7,452 nucleotides of DNA. Source: Rhodobacterales bacterium UBA5972. Lineage in GTDB: Bacteria > Pseudomonadota > Alphaproteobacteria > Rhodobacterales > Rhodobacteraceae. This document shows positions 1-5,364 of the stretch, piece after piece; positions within the stretch are counted from its first letter, which is position 1; the number at the start of each line of letters is the position of its first letter. Made by a program: the position numbers and the translations under genes. The notes under the pieces are model-generated. The model saw nothing but the letters and a program-made list of their open reading frames with translations. It searched no databases and had not been told where the DNA came from. The DNA lies in contig DJBQ01000089.1 of the NCBI GenBank assembly GCA_002430125.1, forward strand, positions 1 through 7,452, given 5' to 3'.

Positions 1-1
1 C

Positions 2-121
2 ATGGGGTGCTTGGGAGTTACGTCCATTATTTATCCTAACCGGCGTTCGCTGCTGAAGGGTGGCGCTATCATGGGTGCAGGACTTGCTATGCCAATGGTG
101 CTTGCAAGCCGTGCAGCTGCT
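2..121 (+). other. Probable twin-arginine (Tat) signal peptide of the substrate-binding protein
   Basis: Residues 13-19 read NRRSLLK, close to the Tat consensus (S/T)RRxFLK, with the two arginines encoded at 41-46. A weakly hydrophobic, glycine- and alanine-rich stretch follows (about 20-35). The segment ends in SRAAA, with an arginine near the cleavage zone and an AxA-like motif; cleavage after residue 40 is likely. A glycine-rich, mildly hydrophobic core and a positive charge near the cleavage site are typical Tat features that disfavour Sec. This implies the binding protein may fold in the cytoplasm before export. The exact N-terminus is uncertain because the window begins here. Confidence 0.75.
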
Positions 122-1363
122 TACACAAACGAACCCACTGGCGGTTCGGTTGTTCTGGGCTTTAACGTTCCACAGACCGGCCCTTACGCAGATGAAGGCG
201 GCGACGAGCTGCGCGCATATATTCTTGCTGTCGAGCACCTGAATGGTGAAGGCGACGGCGGTGCGATGAACACATTCTCGTCCAAAGCCCTGACAGGCAG
301 CGGTATTTTGGGCAAGAAAGTTGCCTATGTTACCGGTGACACTCAGACAAAATCAGACGCAGCACGGGCATCGGCCAAGTCGATGATCGAAAAAGACGGC
401 GCAATCATGATCACCGGCGGTTCGTCCTCGGGTGTGGCTGTTGCTGTTCAGGGTCTGTGCCAAGAAGCCGGCGTTATCTTTATGGCTGGTCTGACACACT
501 CCAACGACACCACAGGCAAAGACAAAAAAGCCAATGGTTTCCGCCACTTCTTTAACGCTTACATGTCAGGTGCTGCGTTGGCACCGGTGCTGCAAAACGC
601 CTATGGCAGCGATCGTAAGGCATATCACCTGACGGCTGACTATACGTGGGGCTGGACCCAGCAAGCATCGATCCAGGCTGCAACCGAGGGCGTTGGCTGG
701 CAGACAGTTAACAACGTTCTGACACCATTGGCGACGACCGACTTCTCGTCCTATATCGCCCCGGTTCTGAATTCGGGTGCTGATATCCTGATCCTGAACC
801 ACTACGGCGGGAACATGGTTAACTCGCTGACCAACGCAGTTCAGTTTGGCCTGCGCGACAAGATGGTGAACGGCAAGCAGTTTGAAATCGTTGTTCCGCT
901 TTATTCGGAACTGATGGCAAAAGGCGCCGGTAAAAACATCGAAGGCGTGTTCGGTTCGACCAACTGGTCATGGACCCTGCAAGACGAAGGCACCAAAGCG
1001 TTCGTTAAATCCTTCGGCACCAAATACGGCTTCCCGCCATCCAATGCCGCTCAAACCGTTTACGCCCAGACCCTGCTCTATGCAGATGCCTGCCAGCGTG
1101 CCGGTACATTCAATCCTTGTGGTGTTGTTGCAGCACTTGAAGGCTTTGAATTTGATGGTCTTGGCAACGGCCCGACTCTTTACCGTGCCGCGGATCACCA
1201 GTGCTTCAAAGATGTGTTGGTCATGAAGGGCAAGCAGAACGCTGAAAACGAATACGATGCCCTTGAAATCGTTGAAGTTACGCCGCGTGCGCAAGTCGAA
1301 TACGCGCCGGATCACGAGATGTTTGCCGGTGGCAGCCTCGGCACGTGTAACCCAGGCGCTTAA
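2..1363 (+). CDS. HAAT-family ABC transporter substrate-binding protein (periplasmic, Tat-type signal); N-terminus at window edge
   Basis: This is the periplasmic ligand-binding component of a Liv/Urt-like ABC importer (periplasmic binding protein type 1 fold, Peripla_BP_6-like). After a signal of about 40 residues, the mature protein opens with the family-typical strand and loop FNVPQTGPYADEGG (about 54-67). A GSSSGVAVAVQGL segment (about 140-152) lies where this fold usually contacts ligand, and a SGADILILNHYGG strand-loop follows in the second lobe. The 453-residue length is somewhat above the usual 370-420 for LivJ/LivK-like proteins and close to UrtA-like ones. The reading frame is open to the left edge, so the ATG at position 2 is only the first visible start and its ribosome site lies outside the window; the true start could be further upstream. 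Mature cysteines are at 153, 364, 373, 401 and 449. The gene heads a block encoding both permeases and both ATPases, which fixes its role. The ligand is unknown; downstream acs suggests a short carboxylate or acetate-yielding compound (inference). Confidence 0.93.
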   Translation: MGCLGVTSIIYPNRRSLLKGGAIMGAGLAMPMVLASRAAAYTNEPTGGSVVLGFNVPQTGPYADEGGDELRAYILAVEHLNGEGDGGAMNTFSSKALTGSGILGKKVAYVTGDTQTKSDAARASAKSMIEKDGAIMITGGSSSGVAVAVQGLCQEAGVIFMAGLTHSNDTTGKDKKANGFRHFFNAYMSGAALAPVLQNAYGSDRKAYHLTADYTWGWTQQASIQAATEGVGWQTVNNVLTPLATTDFSSYIAPVLNSGADILILNHYGGNMVNSLTNAVQFGLRDKMVNGKQFEIVVPLYSELMAKGAGKNIEGVFGSTNWSWTLQDEGTKAFVKSFGTKYGFPPSNAAQTVYAQTLLYADACQRAGTFNPCGVVAALEGFEFDGLGNGPTLYRAADHQCFKDVLVMKGKQNAENEYDALEIVEVTPRAQVEYAPDHEMFAGGSLGTCNPGA

Positions 1364-1380
1364 TCGCCCTGTTAAAGGTT

Positions 1381-1392
1381 CCCCTTCTGGGG
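1381..1392 (+). other. Small hairpin after the binding-protein gene
   Basis: Four C (1381-1384) and four G (1389-1392) flank the loop TTCT, giving a 4-bp GC stem 17 bp after the stop codon at 1361-1363. The stem does not extend further and no T run follows. It may add to transcript 3'-end stability together with the larger stem-loop just downstream, but it is weak on its own. Confidence 0.35.
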
Positions 1393-1398
1393 CCCTCT

Positions 1399-1443
1399 CC
1401 GGTCGCATTCAAAACCTACCCGGTTGAATGCGGCCGGACTTTT
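1399..1443 (+). terminator. Intercistronic stem-loop plus short T run (probable attenuator or mRNA-stabilising element)
   Basis: The left arm 1399-1412 (CCGGTCGCATTCAA) pairs with the right arm 1424-1437 (TTGAATGCGGCCGG) over 14 positions, with a single G-U wobble at 1403/1433 and an 11-base loop. Two bases later comes TTTT (1440-1443). This resembles an intrinsic terminator with a weak U tract, so partial rather than full termination is expected. It lies between the binding-protein gene and the permease genes, the place where many ABC importer operons reduce downstream expression or protect the upstream message so that binding protein exceeds membrane components. The effect is inferred; the pairing is read directly. 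Confidence 0.7.
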
Positions 1444-1477
1444 CGGCTAAGTATGGTCGGCAACATTCCAAAAACCT

Positions 1478-1486
1478 GAAGGTGGG
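1478..1486 (+). promoter_or_regulatory. Ribosome binding site that fixes the LivH-type permease start
   Basis: The purine-rich GAAGGTGGG ends 4 bases before the ATG at 1491, with its AAGG core 8 bases away. It decides between that ATG and an in-frame ATG at 1428. The earlier ATG sits inside the right arm of the 1399-1437 stem-loop and would add 21 hydrophilic residues absent from this permease family. Confidence 0.75.
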
Positions 1487-1490
1487 AACG

Positions 1491-2522
1491 ATGGACGCAA
1501 TCCTGCTGCAAATCCTGAACGGTCTGGACAAGGGCAGCGCCTATGCGCTGATCGCACTTGGACTGACTTTGATCTTCGGCACGCTCGGCGTGGTAAACTT
1601 TGCGCATGGCGCGATTTTTATGATTGGCGCTTTCACGGCGGTAGCTTTCAGCAAGCTGCTGTCATTTTCTTTCGTCACGCTTGACCCGGTTAAGAAAAAC
1701 TTTCTCGGCAAACCGCTTGAGATCCAGAATACGTATCTGGCCGAATGGTTTGGCGACACGGTGGGTAACGGTCTTATCGACTGGGCCGTGCCGCTTTCCA
1801 TTCTGTTCTCGATCCCGATCATGCTGTTTATCGGCTACGCGATGGAGCGCGGCCTGATCAAACACTTTTACAAACGTCCGCATGCAGACCAGATCCTTGT
1901 GACATTCGGCTTGGCCATCGTGCTGCAGGAAATCATCAAAGCGTTCTTTGGTGCCAACCCGATCCCGACGCCAGCGCCTGAAATGTTCCGCGGCTCAATC
2001 GATTTCGGGGTTCTGATCGGCTTTGCTGAAAACGCGATCATCTATCCTTATTGGCGGCTGGTCTATTTCCTGTTTTCCGCCATTGTCATCGGTGCGGTCT
2101 TTGCCTTTCTGCAATTCACCACCTTTGGCATGGTGGTGCGCGCCGGTATGGCGGATCGAGAAACCGTGGGCCTGCTGGGCATCAATATCGACAAGCGTTT
2201 CACCATCATGTTCGGCATTGCCGCTGCGGTGGCAGGGGTTGCCGGGGTGATGTACACGCCGATCAACTCGCCGAATTACCATATGGGTATGGACTTTCTT
2301 GTCCTTAGTTTCGTGGTTGTGGTTGTCGGTGGCATGGGGTCTTTGCCGGGCGCGGTGCTGGCGGGGTTCCTGCTGGGGATCCTTGAAAGCTTTGCTTCGA
2401 TGAACTTTTTCAAAGAGTTCATTCCCGGCGTCGATCAGATCATCATCTACCTTGTAGCAATCGTTATCCTGCTGACCCGTCCACGTGGATTGATGGGGCG
2501 CAAGGGCGTGATGGAGGAATAG
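1491..2522 (+). CDS. HAAT ABC transporter permease, LivH-type
   Basis: This inner-membrane permease forms one half of the translocation channel of the importer. From the start at 1491 it is 343 residues, against about 290-310 for classical LivH. Family marks are the first helices GLTLIFGTLGVVNFAHG (24-40), the TFGLAIVLQE helix (138-147) and the late GGMGSLPG loop (280-287) preceding a helix and the basic C-terminal tail TRPRGLMGRKG. Several long hydrophobic segments are evident throughout. The extra length is mostly a hydrophilic stretch at about 60-97 between early helices, rich in charged and polar residues and probably periplasmic. The gene follows the binding-protein gene after a 127-bp spacer and is followed after 3 bp by the second permease, whose ribosome site lies within the last codons of this gene. 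The role as a HAAT permease is firm; a branched-chain amino acid substrate is not shown, so no liv symbol is assigned. Confidence 0.94.
   Translation: MDAILLQILNGLDKGSAYALIALGLTLIFGTLGVVNFAHGAIFMIGAFTAVAFSKLLSFSFVTLDPVKKNFLGKPLEIQNTYLAEWFGDTVGNGLIDWAVPLSILFSIPIMLFIGYAMERGLIKHFYKRPHADQILVTFGLAIVLQEIIKAFFGANPIPTPAPEMFRGSIDFGVLIGFAENAIIYPYWRLVYFLFSAIVIGAVFAFLQFTTFGMVVRAGMADRETVGLLGINIDKRFTIMFGIAAAVAGVAGVMYTPINSPNYHMGMDFLVLSFVVVVVGGMGSLPGAVLAGFLLGILESFASMNFFKEFIPGVDQIIIYLVAIVILLTRPRGLMGRKGVMEE
2513..2518 (+). promoter_or_regulatory. Ribosome binding site of the LivM-type permease, inside the end of the preceding gene
   Basis: GGAGGA lies 7 bases before the ATG at 2526 and overlaps the last codons of the LivH-type gene, whose stop is at 2520-2522. 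The layout favours translational coupling of the two permeases, which are needed in a 1:1 ratio. Confidence 0.8.
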
Positions 2523-2525
2523 ACC

Positions 2526-3734
2526 ATGCTTGGACTTGACAAAAACGACACCAAACTCCTTCTGATCGTCATTTGCCTGACAATGGCAACCCCTATCCTG
2601 CTGCAACCCTTTGCAGAAGGCAGCGGCATGGCGCAGTTCAACGCGGGCTATCCTGACCTTATGCAACGCTTTGCAATCTTTGGGATTTTCGCGATTGGTT
2701 TTAACATTCTGTTCGGGCTGACCGGGTATTTATCCTTTGGTCATGCGGCTTTTCTGGGGGTCGGGTCTTACTCGACCGTCTGGATGTTCAAGCTGTTGTC
2801 AATGAACGTGCTGCCCGGCCTAATTCTGGCGGTGATCCTGTCGGGCCTGTTTGCCTTGCTGATCGGGTACATCTCGCTCAGGCGCTCGGGGATCTACTTT
2901 TCAATCCTGACGCTGGCCTTTGCACAGATGTCGTTCAACATCGCTTATTCGGTGCTGACCCCACTGACCAACGGTGAAACCGGCCTGCAGGTTTACGCCT
3001 CGGACCCGCAATACCTGATGGACGAAACATCGTTGACCTCGACGCATTTCTTTGGCCTCGCAATGAGCGCCAGTCAAAAGGTTCTGTTTCTGGGCCGCGA
3101 GTTCACCTTTAACTTCGGCTATTATTTCTGCGCTGTGATCGCTATCGCAGCCTTTTACCTCAGCCTGCGGATATTTCGCTCGCCGTTTGGGTTGATGCTG
3201 CGGGCGATCAAGACCAACCAGACGCGCCTGAACTATACCGGCATCAACACCCGCCCCTACGCGCTGGCCGCGTTTGTGATCTCAGGCATGTATGCAGGTC
3301 TTGCCGGTGGTTTGCTGGCCTCGATGGACCCGCTGGCGGGGGCTGAACGGATGCAGTGGACCGAAAGCGGCACCGTGGTTCTGATGACAATCCTTGGTGG
3401 TGCGGGCACCCTGATGGGGCCGGTCCTGGGTGCGGGTTTCATCAAGTACTTTGAAAACATCTTTTCCAAGATCAACGAGAACGTGCTGCACCAGTGGTTC
3501 AGCTGGATGCCCGATGGTCTGGAAGATGCGGTCGTCTGGGTTCTGCATTTCTTTGTTGGCAAAGGCTGGAGCCTGACACTTGGTGGATTGTTCATGCTGG
3601 TCGTGATCTTCCTGCCCGGTGGTCTGGTCGAAGGCGGCCAAAGAATCGCAGCGTTACTGCGGCGGATGCGTAACAAGTCTGATGGTAAAAGTGCGGGCGA
3701 CAAGCCCGGCACGACGCCAACAGCCGCCGAATAA
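2526..3734 (+). CDS. HAAT ABC transporter permease, LivM-type
   Basis: This is the second inner-membrane permease and presumably forms a heterodimer with the LivH-type protein. The 402-residue length is within the LivM range. The diagnostic early motif [15 protein letters not shown] is at 64-78. It is followed by helices at roughly 90-125 ending in [19 protein letters not shown], a cytoplasmic-loop region containing [16 protein letters not shown], and the late GGAGTLMGP motif (291-299), all characteristic of this subunit. A first hydrophobic segment occupies about 10-28. The C-terminus is a basic, disordered-looking cytoplasmic tail ([17 protein letters not shown]) without an obvious domain. 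The start at 2526 is supported by GGAGGA 7 bases upstream. The gene begins 3 bp after the LivH-type stop and is followed after 11 bp by the first ATPase gene. Confidence 0.95.
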   Translation: MLGLDKNDTKLLLIVICLTMATPILLQPFAEGSGMAQFNAGYPDLMQRFAIFGIFAIGFNILFGLTGYLSFGHAAFLGVGSYSTVWMFKLLSMNVLPGLILAVILSGLFALLIGYISLRRSGIYFSILTLAFAQMSFNIAYSVLTPLTNGETGLQVYASDPQYLMDETSLTSTHFFGLAMSASQKVLFLGREFTFNFGYYFCAVIAIAAFYLSLRIFRSPFGLMLRAIKTNQTRLNYTGINTRPYALAAFVISGMYAGLAGGLLASMDPLAGAERMQWTESGTVVLMTILGGAGTLMGPVLGAGFIKYFENIFSKINENVLHQWFSWMPDGLEDAVVWVLHFFVGKGWSLTLGGLFMLVVIFLPGGLVEGGQRIAALLRRMRNKSDGKSAGDKPGTTPTAAE

Positions 3735-3735
3735 C

Positions 3736-3740
3736 GGAGG
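3736..3740 (+). promoter_or_regulatory. Ribosome binding site of the LivG-type ATPase
   Basis: GGAGG lies 5 bases before the ATG at 3746, immediately after the TAA stop of the LivM-type permease at 3732-3734. It is a strong consensus site that confirms the ATPase start. Confidence 0.8.
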
Positions 3741-3745
3741 TTCTG

Positions 3746-4510
3746 ATGGGAATTCTAGAAGTAAGGAACGTCTCGAAACGCTTTGGCGGCCTCAAGGCGC
3801 TGGATGATGTGAACCTGACCATCGAAGAAGGCACGGTTCACGCCATCATCGGCCCGAATGGCGCTGGCAAATCCACGCTGCTGAACTGCTTTGTCGGCAA
3901 ACTGATCCCCGATGCCGGCACGGTGATGTTCAACGGCCATTCTCTGCTGGGACAAAAACCGCATAAAATCAACCAGCTCGGCGTCAGCCGGGTGTTTCAG
4001 ACACCGGAAATCTTTTCCGGACTGTCGGTGTTTGAAAACGTCATCATCCCTTGTTTTGCCAAACGCGACGGCTCGTTCCGGCTGCATGCGATTGAAACCG
4101 TGGCCAACGAAGTGGACATGGTTGAAAAAGCCGAACAGATGCTGATCGACGTCAACATGCAGGACAAACGCCACATGAACGCCGCCAGCCTGTCGCGCGG
4201 TGACAAACGCCGGCTGGAAATGGCGATGTGTCTGGCACAAGACCCAAGACTGTTATTGCTTGACGAACCTACCGCCGGCATGGCGCGGGCCGACACCAAC
4301 AACACCATCGATTTGTTAAAGCAAATTCAGGACAGTCGGAACATCACCATGGTAATTATCGAACACGATATGCATGTGGTATTCAGCCTTGCCGAACGCA
4401 TCACCGTTCTGGCCCAGGGCACGCCGATTGCCGAAGACATTCCCGCAAACATCAAAGGTCATCCGAAGGTCCAAGAGGCCTATCTCGGTGGCGCACATTC
4501 AGGGGCTTAG
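3746..4510 (+). CDS. HAAT ABC transporter ATP-binding protein, LivG-type
   Basis: This cytoplasmic ATPase (254 residues, normal for LivG) powers the importer as a partner of the LivF-type protein. Visible motifs in order are Walker A GPNGAGKST (36-44), Q-loop FQTPEIF with Q85, ABC signature LSRGD (149-153), Walker B LLLLDEP (169-175) with catalytic E174, the D-loop region AGMARAD and H-loop H207 in IIEHDMHVVFSLAERITVL, which is a LivG-type ending. The signature departs from canonical LSGGQ: Asp153 replaces the usual Gln and Arg151 replaces a Gly. The D-loop reads GMAR where LivG usually has GLNP. All other catalytic residues are intact, so the protein should be active. The gene lies 11 bp after the LivM-type gene and 3 bp before the LivF-type gene. 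Confidence 0.95.
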   Translation: MGILEVRNVSKRFGGLKALDDVNLTIEEGTVHAIIGPNGAGKSTLLNCFVGKLIPDAGTVMFNGHSLLGQKPHKINQLGVSRVFQTPEIFSGLSVFENVIIPCFAKRDGSFRLHAIETVANEVDMVEKAEQMLIDVNMQDKRHMNAASLSRGDKRRLEMAMCLAQDPRLLLLDEPTAGMARADTNNTIDLLKQIQDSRNITMVIIEHDMHVVFSLAERITVLAQGTPIAEDIPANIKGHPKVQEAYLGGAHSGA

Positions 4511-4513
4511 ATC

Positions 4514-5263
4514 ATGAACGCAGAGCTTGCGAAAAACGCGAACCACGCCGCCAACGCCCCGGCCTATTTCTCGGTCTATGACATTCACGCCTATTATGGT
4601 GAAAGTTATATCGTTCAGGGCGTGTCGTTCAATGTCCACGAAGGCGAAATTCTGGCGCTGCTGGGCCGCAACGGGGCGGGCAAAACGTCGACCCTGCGTG
4701 CAATTGCCCAAGTCGGCAGCCCGATGATGACCAAGGGCGAAGTCTGGCTTGACCATCAGGCCATTCACACGATGAAATCTTACACCGCAGCCCAGGCAGG
4801 CATCAGTCTGGTCCCCGAGGACCGGCGGATCATTCAGGGTCTGACGGTTGAAGAAAACCTGCAACTGGCGCAGATCGCCCCGCCAATTGGCTGGTCGATC
4901 GAACGCATCTATGATTTGTTCCCGCGCCTTGGCGAACGGCGCAAACAAGAAGGCACAACTCTGTCTGGCGGCGAACAACAAATGCTGGCCATCGGTCGCG
5001 CGCTTGCCCGTGACATCAAGGTGTTGTTGCTGGACGAACCCTATGAAGGCCTTGCCCCGGTTATCGTGCACGAAATCGAGCGCACTTTGCGCTTGATCAA
5101 GGAACAGGGCATTACAACTGTTATTGTAGAGCAAAACGCGGTTGCCGCACTGAACCTTGCTGACCGGGCAGTGATCCTTGATACTGGTCAGGTGGTTTTT
5201 GACGGCACCGCCCAAGAGGTGCTGGACAATGAAACTCTGCGCCACGAATATCTGGCCATCTGA
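4514..5263 (+). CDS. HAAT ABC transporter ATP-binding protein, LivF-type
   Basis: This is the second cytoplasmic ATPase of the importer (249 residues, against about 235 for typical LivF). Motifs are Walker A GRNGAGKTS (51-59), LVPEDRRII (99-107, where LivF usually has PEGRR), ABC signature LSGGEQQM (150-157), Walker B VLLLDEP (170-176) with E175, and IVEQN (204-208), in which Q207 occupies the H-loop position, a hallmark of LivF-like subunits. The N-terminus carries about 17 extra Ala- and Asn-rich residues before the first conserved strand. The ATG at 4514 is the only plausible start because the preceding gene stops at 4508-4510 in the same frame and no other start codon precedes the conserved domain. 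The ribosome site is a weak AGGGG at 4501-4505. The gene overlaps nothing and sits 3 bp after the LivG-type gene. Confidence 0.95.
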   Translation: MNAELAKNANHAANAPAYFSVYDIHAYYGESYIVQGVSFNVHEGEILALLGRNGAGKTSTLRAIAQVGSPMMTKGEVWLDHQAIHTMKSYTAAQAGISLVPEDRRIIQGLTVEENLQLAQIAPPIGWSIERIYDLFPRLGERRKQEGTTLSGGEQQMLAIGRALARDIKVLLLDEPYEGLAPVIVHEIERTLRLIKEQGITTVIVEQNAVAALNLADRAVILDTGQVVFDGTAQEVLDNETLRHEYLAI

Positions 5264-5291
5264 TTTGACCCCAGCTTGGCTTGCCCATTCC

Positions 5292-5303
5292 GGCATGCAT
5301 GCC
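5292..5303 (+). repeat. 12-bp perfect palindrome in the spacer upstream of acs
   Basis: GGCATGCATGCC is self-complementary over all 12 bases, without a spacer. It lies 28 bp after the LivF-type stop and 61 bp before the acs start. A gapless palindrome of this size upstream of a metabolic gene could be a binding site for a dimeric regulator, or simply the 5' part of a structured spacer. No known operator is recognised. Confidence 0.45.
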
Positions 5304-5311
5304 ATCAAGAG

Positions 5312-5332
5312 GCCCCGCATCAAGTGCGGGGC
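5312..5332 (+). repeat. Palindromic intergenic element (8-bp stem hairpin) between the transporter and acs
   Basis: GCCCCGCA (5312-5319) and TGCGGGGC (5325-5332) form a perfect 8-bp stem around the loop TCAAG. No T run follows on either strand, so it is not a standard intrinsic terminator. From memory, it resembles the small palindrome with a conserved ATCAAGT-like centre and GC-rich complementary arms found many times between genes in alphaproteobacterial genomes. That resemblance is recognition, not a database result. It may act as a 3' stabiliser for the transporter message or a partial block to read-through into acs. Confidence 0.65.
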
Positions 5333-5351
5333 TGCGTTGCAACCCTAAGAC

Positions 5352-5355
5352 AGGA
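5352..5355 (+). promoter_or_regulatory. Ribosome binding site that fixes the acs start
   Basis: AGGA lies 9 bases before the ATG at 5365. It is short but supports this start over an in-frame TTG at 5281, which would add 28 residues translated from the spacer hairpin and absent from the acetyl-CoA synthetase family. Confidence 0.5.
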
Positions 5356-5364
5356 CCTTGCCCA

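Noticed and set aside
968..1408. Minus-strand open frame (146 codons) opposite the end of the binding-protein gene
   Set aside because: It is antisense to a conserved coding region, with no recognisable motif or plausible ribosome site.
1428..1490. Upstream in-frame ATG at 1428 as the LivH-type permease start
   Set aside because: It lies within the right arm of a stem-loop, lacks a ribosome site and adds hydrophilic residues atypical of the family. The ATG at 1491 has a good ribosome site.
1995..2666. Minus-strand open frame (223 codons) opposite the two permease genes
   Set aside because: Its product is unusually rich in His, Gln and Asp, the expected composition when hydrophobic permease codons are read in reverse. 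No family is recognised.
5265..5293. TTGACC at 5265-5270 as a -35 box for an acs promoter
   Set aside because: At 16-19 bp spacing the downstream sequence is GC-rich (TTCCGG region), with nothing like a -10 box. A promoter in the spacer cannot be excluded but is not supported.
4499..5323. Long open frame on the minus strand (274 codons) opposite the LivF-type ATPase gene
   Set aside because: The predicted protein shows no recognisable domain, and it lies fully antisense to a gene with all ABC ATPase motifs. Such long shadows are common in GC-rich coding DNA.
5312..5335. The 5312-5332 hairpin as a classical intrinsic terminator
   Set aside because: The sequence after the stem is GC-rich with no T run, and none is found on the opposite strand either.
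5336..5343. GTTGCAAC as a RamB/PccR-type operator near acs
   Set aside because: Regulators of this type recognise TTTGCAAA-like sites, in pairs in the PccR case. Here there is a single imperfect 8-mer with no second copy nearby, and an 8-bp palindrome is near chance expectation in a 101-bp spacer.
5281..5364. TTG at 5281 as an earlier acs start
   Set aside because: It would translate the palindromic spacer into 28 residues not found in acetyl-CoA synthetases. The ATG at 5365 gives the normal length.
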